Assembly (NCBI RefSeq): GCF_963666675.1
Contig: NZ_OY762929.1
Span: 434,001-498,000 of the forward strand
DNA: 64,000 nucleotides
Direction of reading: 5' to 3'
From: an uncultured Desulfobacter sp.
GTDB lineage: Bacteria > Desulfobacterota > Desulfobacteria > Desulfobacterales > Desulfobacteraceae
The first letter of the stretch is position 1; every line of letters starts with the position of its first letter. A model generated the notes under the pieces. That model saw only the letters and a list, made by a program, of their open reading frames with translations, was not told where the DNA came from and did no database searches. Shown one piece after another: positions 1-9,155 of this stretch. The position numbers were made by a program, and so were the translations under genes.

Positions 1-381
1 CGGCTGGGAACGGCCCTGGAACGTCGCCGGGGAAATGGGACGATTATCGCTTTGGATGTCGATGTCAAAGAGGATCTGACGGTTGATCCAAAAATGACGT
101 CGCTTAAAAACTGGGATGTGATCCGGACCCGGTTTGACAAAAAGGCCTCCCCGGTGCCCGGCCTGAAAAGAATTCTCTCCTATGCCAATCAGATGGGCGG
201 TCTGGCGCAGCGCAGACGGATCATATCCCTGGCGGATTATTATCTTGAACTGCCGGTTTCCCATTTTCCCATGACAGCCTATCCAAAAGCCGAAGAAATT
301 ATTGATATCGGCTACGCCTACACCCTTGGGAAAATTCAGGACTTACAACTCACAGACATAAGCGGACCGGCCTCATCCTGA
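1..381 (+). CDS. Patatin-like phospholipase family protein, C-terminal end (5' truncated)
   Basis: The frame is open from base 1, so the gene begins before the window; about 126 residues are visible. The segment GTIIALDVDVKEDL followed by a YANQMGGLAQRRR helix, and a late PKAEEIIDIGYA segment, resemble the C-terminal part of NTE/RssA-type patatin lipases, where a conserved strand reads V-x-VDVxxxxDL. The catalytic GxSxG Ser and the DGG/DGA Asp would lie upstream or at the very start and cannot be checked here. The gene ends tail to tail with the HDOD-GGDEF gene, overlapping it by 9 bases. The family call rests on resemblance only. Confidence 0.6.
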   Translation, partial: RLGTALERRRGNGTIIALDVDVKEDLTVDPKMTSLKNWDVIRTRFDKKASPVPGLKRILSYANQMGGLAQRRRIISLADYYLELPVSHFPMTAYPKAEEIIDIGYAYTLGKIQDLQLTDISGPASS

Positions 382-2361
382 GACCACACGATTTCGACCG
401 GTCTCCTTTGCCTTGTACAGGGCTTTATCCGCCCGTGACACCAGGGTATCACGACGTTTTGTATGATTTTCAAGACTGCTGATGCCGATGCTCACGGTCA
501 GGCCAAGCCCCTGGAAACGATCCGAAAGCAGATGGCCCAGGTGTTCGATCTCCCGTCGAATCCGTTCGGCATACATCACTGCTTTGGCAGAGTTCGTATC
601 ATTCAGGACAACAATGAATTCCTCTCCACCGTACCGGCCGACATGGTCCGTGGGACGCGACATTTTTTTTAAGGTTTTTGCGATCAGTTTAAGGACGTTA
701 TCCCCTTCCTGGTGCCCGAACATATCATTAAATTTTTTAAAATGATCCACATCGATCATCGCAACACACAACTCCCTCTTTTCTTTGACCGCATTTAGAA
801 AAGCTGTTTTCAATAAGTCGTCAATGGCCATCCTGTTCAGCAGCCCGGTCATCCCGTCATGCAGAGAAGCTGACTTTGCCCTTTTATAAGCCGAGGCATT
901 TTCCAGGGCTCGCCCAAGCTCATTGGCCACAATTGCAATGGATGAAAACAGGCCGGACTCAATTTTTTTACCCGATTCTACATGATCCATTCCCAGGAGT
1001 CCGATGACCTTATCATGGCTGCAAAAGGGAACCACAAGCATCTGGGAGATCCCAAATTTTTCCAGCACCTCTTTTTCCCCCGGTTGCGTGCCGTTGATGA
1101 TGACCGGCGCTTTATTTCTCAGGCATTGGAGAAAACCGTTATCCCCATTATCCATTGAAATGTACTGGGATGCCAACTGGTCTGAAAATCGTTCCTGTTG
1201 AAGACACTTTACTACTTCAAGACGACGCAGCGGAGGGGCGGCTTTTAATATGCAGACCCGGTCAAAACCAAAATCCTGACAAATGGCTTTTAAGGTCGCA
1301 GATAAGATCTTTTGGGGCTCCAGGCTACTATGGGGCGCAAGAATACTTGCCGTCAAAGACGGCTTTTGTTCATGGGGGTTTGGATCCGTTGGGGAAAAAG
1401 AGCCTGAGTTGATGGCGCTTAGTTTTAAATTGGCCTTGAGCAGACTGGCCCGGTACTGATCCGAAGAAGGAAATTCAAACCCATAAAATTCGGAGGTGTT
1501 TTCAATCTCTTTATCCATTTTTTGTATGACGGCTTCAAAGTCTATGCCGTCAAGTTGAATCTCTTTTTCTATTCCGGGATGAAGGGCCAAAGGAAAAATG
1601 ACATCTATGGAGCCCATGCCCTGGGTCCAGGCTAAAAAGTCAGCCAGGCAGACAATGCTGATGAACCGGACGTCGTCCTTACAAAGGTCCAGGTGGCAAA
1701 AACAGCGGTGGTGGTATTGAATGGCCAGACAAAGCTTTTGGGGAAAACCCCAGCGATGTGCGTAATACGCGCCCAGGTCGTCGTGCCCGATCCCTATGAT
1801 TTCTCTTTCTTCTTCAACCAGGGTGCCGGTGCAGTTAACGGCATTTTTACAAAAATCAGCATAATTCACCCGGCCGGACCGGTCGAGAACGATTCTGCCA
1901 AAGTCATGGAGCAGTCCAGCGGTATACGCATCTCCGGGGTGGGGATACCCGATCTGTTCTGCGATGGTCTGACTGAGACTTGCCACGCACAAACAGTGAC
2001 GCCAGAAAAATGTTCGGTCAAAATGGTTCTCCCGGCCGGACTTGACCAGTGTTTCAAAAAAGGTCACACCCAGACAGATTTTTTTAATTTCATCAATGCC
2101 CAGGAACAATACCGCGTCTGCAATGGCCGATACCCTGGATCTTAGATTAAAATAAGCGGAATTGACAATGCTCAGTATTTTTATGGTGATGCCCGGGTCT
2201 GTTTCAACCAGTTTTGCGACATCTTCAATGGCGGCGTCAGGGTCATTGCATAGGATGAGCATTTTTGCCATGACTTGGGCAAACCCCGGCAGTTCCTTGT
2301 CATCTCTTTTCAGGACTTTTTTGATATCAGAATCACTAGGAAGACTCAGGGTATTGTCCAT
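373..2361 (-). CDS. HDOD-GAF-GGDEF signalling protein (probable diguanylate cyclase)
   Basis: The 662-residue protein has three modules. An HDOD domain (about residues 20-215) keeps an HD pair in LLHDFGRI. A GAF-like sensor covers about 340-490. A C-terminal GGDEF domain (about 500-660) carries an intact GGEEF active-site loop at residues 578-582, so it should make cyclic di-GMP from two GTP. No signal peptide or membrane segment is seen, so it is probably cytoplasmic. HDOD domains usually act as protein-interaction or signalling platforms; the ligand of the GAF domain is unknown. It is transcribed alone. Its start is followed upstream by about 400 bases with no recognisable gene. Confidence 0.88.
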   Translation of the reverse strand: MDNTLSLPSDSDIKKVLKRDDKELPGFAQVMAKMLILCNDPDAAIEDVAKLVETDPGITIKILSIVNSAYFNLRSRVSAIADAVLFLGIDEIKKICLGVTFFETLVKSGRENHFDRTFFWRHCLCVASLSQTIAEQIGYPHPGDAYTAGLLHDFGRIVLDRSGRVNYADFCKNAVNCTGTLVEEEREIIGIGHDDLGAYYAHRWGFPQKLCLAIQYHHRCFCHLDLCKDDVRFISIVCLADFLAWTQGMGSIDVIFPLALHPGIEKEIQLDGIDFEAVIQKMDKEIENTSEFYGFEFPSSDQYRASLLKANLKLSAINSGSFSPTDPNPHEQKPSLTASILAPHSSLEPQKILSATLKAICQDFGFDRVCILKAAPPLRRLEVVKCLQQERFSDQLASQYISMDNGDNGFLQCLRNKAPVIINGTQPGEKEVLEKFGISQMLVVPFCSHDKVIGLLGMDHVESGKKIESGLFSSIAIVANELGRALENASAYKRAKSASLHDGMTGLLNRMAIDDLLKTAFLNAVKEKRELCVAMIDVDHFKKFNDMFGHQEGDNVLKLIAKTLKKMSRPTDHVGRYGGEEFIVVLNDTNSAKAVMYAERIRREIEHLGHLLSDRFQGLGLTVSIGISSLENHTKRRDTLVSRADKALYKAKETGRNRVVSG

Positions 2362-2771
2362 TATAAAAATATCCTAGGAAATCAAGAAATTTGGAATCAA
2401 TTTATTGTTACTCCACCATCCCCGTAATTATTATCATTTTCCGCCCGAAGAGTACAGGTCAACTTTATTATTTAATCTTCATCACCGCCAAGGAAAGAGG
2501 GTTGTATGCTCCGGTCGGGTTTTTATCAGATGGTTTTATGGCTTATTAAATTTGTGCAATTTGAGCTTTCTATTTGAACTGATACTGTTTTCGTTGTGAG
2601 CATTCAGCCCATGGTGAGGTAGGAATTTTTTGGGGCAGAAAGTAATAATGTGTGCCCGGGGCAAAGGGCGTGAATTATGTGGTCTGTAAATGCATTAGAC
2701 GTGCGCGAAACATTTTAGGCGCAGCGTTTTTACGATGCCGTCAATGAAGGCGCATCCACGGGACTTGGATA
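2362..2771. other. Intergenic, no gene recognised
   Basis: These 410 bases lie between the HDOD-GGDEF gene start and the hydrogenase protease stop, both on the minus strand. Only short open frames without good ribosome sites are present. The promoter of the HDOD-GGDEF gene should be here, but no clear -35/-10 or -24/-12 pair stands out. Confidence 0.4.
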
Positions 2772-3254
2772 TTAATCTGTGTCGGATGATCCAAGGATGT
2801 CGTGAATATGTTTTCGAATAATCTTTAAATAATCACGAAATGCGGCAGATAAGGTCGGGGTCAGTTCAGTACCCCAGTCAATGGTGGCCGGTTCAATGCC
2901 CACCACGCGGAGATAGGGCCTGTGGCCACGCATTTCAGCCATGCCTAAGGAATCCAGTAAATCAATGTCGTGCAAAGAGAGTATCTGCTTTTTATCTTTT
3001 CTCAGCTGGTCCTCTTCCAGCGAAAAAATAGTGCCGGGGGGCTGGTTGGCCCGGACAATGTCCAGAACTATAATATTTTCATAGGCCTCAAACAGGTAAA
3101 ATATATCCTGGGTAAACGTTCCGCCGTCGATGAAATCCACATCCGCATCTTTCCAGGTCTCTTTTTCCTTCCAGAATTCATTGATGGCGTGGACGCCGAT
3201 GCCTTCGTCCTGCATCAGGATATTTCCCACACCGATCACCAGTAGTTTTTTCAT
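2772..3254 (-). CDS. [NiFe]/[NiFeSe] hydrogenase maturation endopeptidase
   Basis: This is a HyaD/HupD/HybD-type protease of 160 residues when started at the ATG at 3252-3254, where the family N-terminus MKKLLVIGVGNILMQDEGIG begins. The frame stays open 30 residues further upstream, but that stretch is not family-like. GxGNxLxxDxGxG and the following acidic residue are the nickel-sensing site of the family. The enzyme clips the C-terminal tail of the large subunit after nickel insertion. The hysA gene just upstream encodes such a tail (16 residues after the last motif His), so substrate and protease are adjacent. A hairpin with a T-run lies between them, so this gene is probably transcribed by read-through or from its own weak promoter. 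Confidence 0.9.
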   Translation of the reverse strand: MKKLLVIGVGNILMQDEGIGVHAINEFWKEKETWKDADVDFIDGGTFTQDIFYLFEAYENIIVLDIVRANQPPGTIFSLEEDQLRKDKKQILSLHDIDLLDSLGMAEMRGHRPYLRVVGIEPATIDWGTELTPTLSAAFRDYLKIIRKHIHDILGSSDTD

Positions 3255-3368
3255 AGTTTGATTTCCGAATTGTTTAAAATCACCACGGGTAATTGGGGTT
3301 TTGCCCGTGATTTGAGCCTGCAATGAAAGCTGAAGTGGCTTCATAGATTACACAGGTTTTTTTATAAA

Positions 3369-3404
3369 AACAATAGGGAGGCTGTAAATCGCCTCCCTAT
3401 TGTT
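3369..3404 (-). terminator. Rho-independent terminator after hysA
   Basis: A perfect inverted repeat (core arms 3371-3382 and 3391-3402, 12 bp, extendable by two A-T pairs; 8-base loop) is followed on the minus strand by TTTTTAT. It lies 35 bases after the hysA TAA and before the maturation protease gene, so it may act as an attenuator within the operon. Confidence 0.8.
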
Positions 3405-3438
3405 GCTTTGGTCTTTAATCAAAAAGGGATATTACCCA

Positions 3439-4950
3439 TTACAGGGGAAGTTCCACTTTGATTTCCTTACCGGTATCTGCGTCCAGCACGTGGACGGCAC
3501 AGCCCAGTCAGGGGTCGTAGGCGCGTATCAGGCGCCCGACATTCACCGGATTGTCAACATCGGGTACGGGCACACCGATCAGGGCCTCTTCCATGGGACC
3601 TCTTTGATCCATGTCATCCATGGGGTTGGCGTTCCAGAGCGTGGCGGAAACGATCTGGAAATTGGCAATCACCGAATCCTTGATATCCACATAGTGCAGC
3701 AGTGAACCTCTGGGGGCTTCCGTCATGCCCAGGCCTTCGGCATTTTTGGGGATATCCGCCGGAACAAAGGTCTCTTTGCCCGGTGTGGCTTCGGCAAGCC
3801 ATTGTTCAATGGCTTCGGCAACGATGGCAGCCTCTTCGGCCCTGGCCACATGGCGGCCCAGGATTGAGAAGCAGGCATCTCCGATATCACGCAGTTTTTT
3901 AACACCCAGTGCGTTTTGACCGGTTTTGGACAGTTCCGGATTAGTGGCCCACATTCTGGCCAAAGGTCCGACTTCATGGGGCTTGTCGTTGTATCTGGAC
4001 GCCTTGACAAAGGAGTATGCACCGGGTTTGCCGGGTTCCGGGACAGTCTTGCCCTCGGTGGGGTTCAGGCCGGTGGTGTCATCTTTAAACCAGGAATATT
4101 TTACATATTCCTTGATCAGGGCCGGATCAACCTTATGGTCTTTGCCGTCTGTGTAGATACCTGGCTTCAGCAGATTATTGCCTTTGCTGTCCATGGGGAA
4201 GACACCCCAGGAAACCAGGTTTTTATGACCCACACCCGTTTTAAGCAGATCACCGTAAGGTCCTGCCAGGGTGTAAATCAACGGAATATACTTTTCCATG
4301 ACAAATTTTTTGACTTGTTTGAACCGTTTTGCGTAGGCATTCAAGGCTTCCCGGGTGGGGATTTCCGTTGTTCCGCCCACCACAATGCCCTGGACATGGG
4401 GCATTTTGCCGCCCAGAAGCGCAACCATTTCATGGCAGATTTTACGCATTTCAAGGGCTTCAAGGTACTGGGCAACGCCGACGTCATTGATATCCTTGGG
4501 TACCCGAATGTCATTGTTTTTGTATCTGGGAATAAACGGCGCTGTGTTCGGGCCGTTGACGTAGTCCAGTGCTGCCAGATGGTAAAAATGCAGGATATGT
4601 GACTGGATAAAGTTGGCACCCAGGATCAGATTTCTGGCAATACGTCCATTGTCCGTAAGTGTGACGCCGAAAGCGTCATCCAGGGCAAGGGCGGATGCCG
4701 TGGCATGGGCCGTGGGACACACCCCGCAAAGTCTCTGGGTGATCTGGACGGCATCCCTGGGATCACGGCCGATAAGGATCTGCTCAAATCCGCGGTACAT
4801 ACCGCCGGACATACGGGCATCCACAACAACGCCGTTTTTGACTTCCACCTCGGCTTTGAGATGCCCTTCAATCCGTGTGACCGGATCAATGCTGATTTTT
4901 ATTTTTTTAGTGCTGCCCGCTGGTGCGGTCGCTGGTTTACTGCCTGACAT
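3439..4950 (-). CDS. hysA: [NiFeSe] hydrogenase large subunit, selenoprotein (UGA at 3508-3510)
   Basis: The catalytic subunit of a periplasmic H2 uptake/production enzyme; 503 residues when the in-frame UGA is read as selenocysteine (residue 481). The ATG at 4950 follows AAGGAGA. The N-terminal DPVTRIEGHL and RLCGVCPTAH (RxCGxC, first pair of Ni ligands) are intact. Conceptual translation stops at ...RAYDP, exactly where the second motif DPCxxCxxH should begin. Reading TGA as U gives DP-U-LGCAVH, then a 16-residue tail to a TAA at 3439-3441. A family enzyme without this motif would be dead, so read-through is strongly expected. A bacterial-type SECIS hairpin follows the UGA. Gene order is hysB-hysA-protease. 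Genes for selenocysteine insertion (selABCD) are not in the window. Confidence 0.93.
3478..3510 (-). promoter_or_regulatory. UGA selenocysteine codon and bacterial SECIS hairpin in hysA
   Basis: The UGA is at 3510-3508 on the minus strand. Directly downstream, GUCCA (3495-3491) pairs perfectly with UGGAC (3485-3481) around a five-base loop CGUGC that contains the G-U pair typical of SelB-binding bacterial SECIS loops. The lower stem continues as UGC/GCA past one bulged C. The loop G is nucleotide 22 counting the U of UGA as 1, close to the position known for E. coli fdhF. SelB binding itself is inferred. Confidence 0.85.
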
Positions 4951-5029
4951 AAATTAGATCTCCTTGTGTGAATCTGTTTCGGCTAGGCACCGGGAAAAAT
5001 GAATGCTGCATATTCCCCGCCTTCCTTAA

Positions 5030-5986
5030 TTATTCGGGTTCATAAAAAGGTGATGATGCATCCGGGAAACCGGGTTCAACACAACCGATACAGACGGCAT
5101 TATCCACACACCAGTTCAGGCCGCTGTTCCATTTTCTCTTAAAGCAGTCCGCGTAGGTTGACGGGCCCTTGCAGCCCAGATCCATACGACAGCCTCTGGG
5201 ATCCGACAGGGTTTTGGAGAGTATATCCTCGTCATAGGCGTCCAGTCTGGGGCAGTTTTCATGGATATTTTCTCCAAAGAACAGCATGGGGCGTCCTTCG
5301 TCATCCAATTCAGGGATGCCTTCTTCCAATAGGTGTACGATGGAAAGGACAATCCAGTCCGGATGGGGCGGGCAGCCTGCGATATTGACAATCGGGGTTT
5401 CAATACCGTTGTCTGCAAAAAAGTCTCTACAGCTGGTGGCACCGGTGACATTGCCCTCTGCCGCCGGAATACCGCCGAATGCGGCACAGGTACCCACGGC
5501 AAGACATGATCCGGCCATGGGTGCAACTTCCTTGACCAGGTCAACCATTGTGTATTCTTTGTGCTCATATTCTCCGACCACACAGTACATACCTTCTGCT
5601 GCCGTTGGAATGGCGCCTTCTACAACAAGAGAAAATCTTCCCTGGTATTCCTTGGCAATGGCAAACAAATTTTCTAAAGCGCTTTCGCCTTCACTGGCCA
5701 TCACTGTGGGGTGATATTGCAGGCTGATGACTTTCAAAAGCACATCGCCAATGCTGGGATCAACGCTGTTGAGCAGACTTACCGAGCAGCCTGTGCAGCC
5801 CTGTCCCTGAAGCCAGATCACCGGGTGGCGTTTCAGACCCTTTTCAAGGGCTTTGACCAGCGCAGGGTTTACCACCTGGGACACACCAATGCCGGCTGCG
5901 GCACCGGCAACGGTTTTCAGGAAGCACCGCCTGGTAACTCCTGATTCTTTTTGTTGCGTTTCAGGCAACATATGCTCGTCTTTCAC
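5030..5986 (-). CDS. hysB: [NiFeSe] hydrogenase small subunit, Tat-exported
   Basis: The electron-transfer subunit, 318 residues. The best start is the GTG at 5984-5986, four bases after AAGGAGGT. A GTG two codons earlier overlaps that Shine-Dalgarno, and an ATG at 5971 is too far from it. A Tat signal (TRRCFLK) with a hydrophobic stretch follows, so the folded heterodimer is exported with HysA. The proximal cluster site GCTGC is present. At the medial cluster, the usual NWPVxxxxPCxGC of [NiFe] enzymes is replaced by NWCVDNAVCIGC. The Pro-to-Cys change gives a fourth ligand and implies a [4Fe-4S] instead of a [3Fe-4S] cluster, as known for [NiFeSe] enzymes. hysA follows after 79 bases. No cytochrome subunit is adjacent. 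Confidence 0.93.
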   Translation of the reverse strand: MKDEHMLPETQQKESGVTRRCFLKTVAGAAAGIGVSQVVNPALVKALEKGLKRHPVIWLQGQGCTGCSVSLLNSVDPSIGDVLLKVISLQYHPTVMASEGESALENLFAIAKEYQGRFSLVVEGAIPTAAEGMYCVVGEYEHKEYTMVDLVKEVAPMAGSCLAVGTCAAFGGIPAAEGNVTGATSCRDFFADNGIETPIVNIAGCPPHPDWIVLSIVHLLEEGIPELDDEGRPMLFFGENIHENCPRLDAYDEDILSKTLSDPRGCRMDLGCKGPSTYADCFKRKWNSGLNWCVDNAVCIGCVEPGFPDASSPFYEPE

Positions 5987-6391
5987 GGGCACCTCCTTGA
6001 TGCTGTTAAAAAACTACGGGTACATAAATAAATCCTCCCAGGATTTGACGCATTCTGGTGCGATTTTTTCCCTTTACGGATTTTTCTATTAGATCAGTAT
6101 ATAGATTGAGATGTGTTAATGTCAATATTTCCATAGATAAATTGGATATTTAAGCAATGTTTTATAAAAAAAATGAATATTTTACAATTTTTTACATAAA
6201 TTTGGGGGGGAATCAAATATTATATAGGTACAATTGGTGAACGGGATAATAATTCCTTGATTTGATTAAGTAAAATAGCTTAATATAAAAACTAATTTTT
6301 ATTTGACTTAAGTAGGATGGGAAATTTTATTTCCTGATAGCTTGCAGCGAACAGTTCGCCCCAAGGGCGTCATTTAACGATCAGGCCGATT
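5987..6391. other. AT-rich intergenic region between divergent hysB and PilZ-like gene
   Basis: About 400 AT-rich bases that must hold the promoter of the hysBA operon and that of the rightward gene. The only firm site seen is the hysB Shine-Dalgarno (AAGGAGGT, 5991-5998, minus strand). No clear promoter consensus or operator repeat was identified. Confidence 0.5.
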
Positions 6392-6751
6392 ATGGAAAAA
6401 GAAAATCATTCAGAAGACGAAGATCTTCGCACGCAGATACGAACCGCGGCTGCCAACGGTGCCAGCGTTGAATTTTCGTTCCCAGGTGCCATGCTTGCGT
6501 ACCAGTTTCCGTTAAGAGATTGGAGTTACACAGGATTGGGTATCCTGGCAAGGCAGGATTCCAAGGTGTTGGAATATATCCGGGAGGGCCAGATTTTTTC
6601 GGTGACCCTCCGCCGAAAGGACTCCGGCTTCTCTTTGGAGGTGCTCCGGGTTGAAATCCGTCACATCTCTGATCCGGAACAAGGGCGGCATCCCGGGCAC
6701 AAAGTCGTTGGATTGAGTATTCTGGAAAAAGAGTCAGAGGAGTCAGTGTAG
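6392..6751 (+). CDS. Small PilZ-like domain protein
   Basis: A 119-residue soluble protein. An early Arg-rich helix followed by beta-rich sequence containing RDWSYTGLGILA resembles the RxxxR and D/NxSxxG pattern of PilZ domains, which bind cyclic di-GMP. The match is loose, since W-S-Y replaces the usual D-x-S. There are no membrane segments. It stands alone on the plus strand and its end overlaps the end of the response regulator gene by 9 bases. If the PilZ assignment is right, the nearby GGDEF protein could supply its ligand; that link is speculative. Confidence 0.5.
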   Translation: MEKENHSEDEDLRTQIRTAAANGASVEFSFPGAMLAYQFPLRDWSYTGLGILARQDSKVLEYIREGQIFSVTLRRKDSGFSLEVLRVEIRHISDPEQGRHPGHKVVGLSILEKESEESV

Positions 6752-7462
6752 TAGTTGATCTGATTCAAATCTGTACCCCACACCGTGAACTGTGGTGATA
6801 ATTTGGGGTGTTGCGGGATATTTTTCAATTTTTTTTCTAAGCATGGCAATATGCTGGTCCAGGGTCCGGGTTGTCCCGCCATAATCCAATCCCCAGATTC
6901 GCGTTAAAATGGTTTCCCGGTCCAGCACTTCGCCGGGATGTGTGGCAAAGAGTCTGAGCAGTTCAAGCTCCCTTTTTGATAAATCAAAACTTTTGTCGCC
7001 GGATTCCGCCTTAAACCGTTTGGGATCCACCGTGAAGCCGGCAAAGACAAATGGGCGTTTACTTTCATCTTCCTGTTCTATACTTTTAAACCTTTTTGTC
7101 CGGCGCAGCACCGCATCAATTCGTGCCAAAAGTTCATGAATCCCAAATGGTTTGGTGACGTAGTCGTCCGCCCCCAGTTTCAGGCCCACCACCTTGTCGA
7201 TCTCTTCTCCCTTGGCCGTGAGCATAATTACCGGCACCAGGGTGTCCTTTATCCGGATGTCCCGGCACACATCATAACCACTTTTGCCCGGCATCATCAC
7301 ATCCAGGAGTACCAGATCCGGGGCGTGTTTCTTAAAGGCGTCCAGGGCTTCATTGCCGTCGCCGGCCTCAATGACCTGATACCCCTCACTTTCCAGGGTG
7401 TCTGTTAAGCCGAGTCTGATGTGAATGTCGTCCTCTGCCACAAGTATGGTTGTCTTATTCAT
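6743..7462 (-). CDS. OmpR/PhoB-family response regulator
   Basis: 239 residues: an N-terminal receiver domain (about 1-120; acidic pocket AEDD, phospho-acceptor Asp in LVLLDVMMPG, conserved Lys in DDYVTKPF) and a C-terminal winged-helix DNA-binding domain (about 140-235; LTRIWG and the R-T-L-D-Q-H-I recognition helix). It is phosphorylated by its partner kinase and then binds DNA. The start overlaps the last 8 bases of the histidine kinase gene, so the pair is translationally coupled. Upstream in the same operon is a VWA-domain protein. Target genes cannot be read from the sequence. Confidence 0.93.
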   Translation of the reverse strand: MNKTTILVAEDDIHIRLGLTDTLESEGYQVIEAGDGNEALDAFKKHAPDLVLLDVMMPGKSGYDVCRDIRIKDTLVPVIMLTAKGEEIDKVVGLKLGADDYVTKPFGIHELLARIDAVLRRTKRFKSIEQEDESKRPFVFAGFTVDPKRFKAESGDKSFDLSKRELELLRLFATHPGEVLDRETILTRIWGLDYGGTTRTLDQHIAMLRKKIEKYPATPQIITTVHGVGYRFESDQLLH

Positions 7463-9149
7463 GGATGGGTATCCTTATTATAAAGCCTGCGCCCCGGGTG
7501 ATTGTCGTGTCCACGACGATATCGCCGCCTAAATCCCGAAGCATGTGGCGGGTGAGGCTCAGTCCCAGACCTGATCCCGGTTGGGATGTGGTCAGTGAAT
7601 TGTCGGCCCTGAAAAATTTATCAAAGATTTTTTCCCTGAGGCCGGGCTCAATGCCCGGACCGTCATCCTGGACCCTTATCTGCACATCCTTCGGAGTTCT
7701 GTCCAACATGATTTTCAGGAATTTGCCTGATCCTGCATATTTGACGGCATTGTCCACAAGATTCAAAAAGACCTGGGCCATGGCGTCTCGATCCGTTTTG
7801 ACGGGAAATTTCTGATCCGGCACGTGTGTGATGAGTTCAAACCCCGCTTTTTTCAACCGGACCTGGTTGGTGCGGATACATTCGAGCAGAAATTGTCCCA
7901 TATCAAATTCACTGATCCTGTATTGTTTCCGGCTCTGTTCAAGCTTTCCAAAATCCAGAACATTGTTGATCAAACGGGTGAGCCGTTCGCTTTCCGCCAC
8001 CATCACTTCAAGATAGCTCTGCTGTTTTTCGGGATCTGACACCCGTTTTGACATCAGCAGTTCCGCGTACATCCGGATGCTGGTCAACGGGGTTTTCAAT
8101 TCATGGGATACGGCTGCCACAAATGAGGTCTTTTGCCGGGCATCTTTGATCTGCGCCAGGGTCAGCCGGGTAATCAACACACCTGCGCTTACAATGGCTG
8201 TCACCAGGATGGCCACAAGGATCAGGGCGATGACCATAAATGTGCCGGATTCCGACAGGCCGGTGTTATCCATAAACACGCACACGGACCAGTGGGGCAG
8301 GCGTCCGGATATATCCGTTTTAACAACCGCATCCCGTGTTTTGGGGCCATGGTCAAATTCCAGGGGGCCTGTGTGATGGAGGACGGCACCGCTACCATTC
8401 ATGATCACAAGTGCCGTGCCGGAACGATTGTTTTCCGGAATAGTGGTCATCAACCGGGATAGCAGAACCATCATCTCCAGTTCAATACCGTAGAACAGTT
8501 CGTCCGGCTCAGGCTGCACCCATCCCAGGACATAAAGCTGGTTGTCGCTGAACCAGGGAATCCAGCCGGATTTTCCTTGATTCCCAGCGGGTTCTGGGAG
8601 GGCATCTGTTGCGGTTATTTTTTCTTCTGGTATTGGGGGGATAGACTGTCTGGACAGGGCGTAAAGGCTGTTGGTTCTTTCGGGTCCGGCGGCGACTCTT
8701 TTATTTTCCCTGTCAGCCGGGTGGTTAAAGTCAAAGGGTAGGCTGCCGGTCATAAGTGGATTAAATCGTATGATAAACTGCCGTTCCTCTCGTGTGGCTG
8801 CCCGGGAGCGCCGGGGGTACAAAAGGCCTTTTTGGGGGTGGTAAATAAACACATTTCGTATCAGGGGATTGGATTGTTCCCAGGCCAGAAGACGTTCACC
8901 AAGCGTCTGGGGGGGAAGATGAGCTGTGTTTATATCGAGCAGGGACCGGGTCAAGTTTTCCTGGATGGCGGCCATGCTGTGGTCAAGATTTTGAGCTGCC
9001 AGCCGGGCCTGCTCTTCGAGTACGGTTATTCCCGCCCTGCGCAGCCGATCCTGTTCAAAAGAGAGTTGGCGAAAGGCAAGCCCGGCCAGCACCATGGCAG
9101 GTACTAAAAGCAGGGTCCAGAATATAATGATTGATCGCCGGCTGGTCAT
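7455..9149 (-). CDS. Membrane-bound sensor histidine kinase
   Basis: 564 residues. One membrane helix near the N-terminus (about 7-27) and a second near residues 300-325 bracket a periplasmic sensor region of about 270 residues with no domain I recognise. The cytoplasmic part has a HisKA domain with the phospho-acceptor H-box VSHELKTPLTS and an ATPase domain with N-box NLVDNAVKYAG, G1 box DDGPGIEP and G2 box GSGLGLSL, all intact. It overlaps the response regulator gene by 8 bases and begins 6 bases after the VWA gene, so all three are one operon. The signal sensed is unknown. Confidence 0.92.
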   Translation of the reverse strand: MTSRRSIIIFWTLLLVPAMVLAGLAFRQLSFEQDRLRRAGITVLEEQARLAAQNLDHSMAAIQENLTRSLLDINTAHLPPQTLGERLLAWEQSNPLIRNVFIYHPQKGLLYPRRSRAATREERQFIIRFNPLMTGSLPFDFNHPADRENKRVAAGPERTNSLYALSRQSIPPIPEEKITATDALPEPAGNQGKSGWIPWFSDNQLYVLGWVQPEPDELFYGIELEMMVLLSRLMTTIPENNRSGTALVIMNGSGAVLHHTGPLEFDHGPKTRDAVVKTDISGRLPHWSVCVFMDNTGLSESGTFMVIALILVAILVTAIVSAGVLITRLTLAQIKDARQKTSFVAAVSHELKTPLTSIRMYAELLMSKRVSDPEKQQSYLEVMVAESERLTRLINNVLDFGKLEQSRKQYRISEFDMGQFLLECIRTNQVRLKKAGFELITHVPDQKFPVKTDRDAMAQVFLNLVDNAVKYAGSGKFLKIMLDRTPKDVQIRVQDDGPGIEPGLREKIFDKFFRADNSLTTSQPGSGLGLSLTRHMLRDLGGDIVVDTTITRGAGFIIRIPIHE

Positions 9150-9155
9150 AGCGGC

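Noticed and set aside
2405..2599. 64-codon plus-strand frame in the gap after the HDOD-GGDEF gene
   Set aside because: No ribosome site and no recognisable protein features; AT-rich intergenic DNA explains it.
3508..3510. Nonsense mutation or sequencing error in the hydrogenase large subunit
   Set aside because: The stop is exactly at the selenocysteine position, a SECIS hairpin follows, downstream codons match the family, and the small subunit has the [NiFeSe]-type cluster motif.
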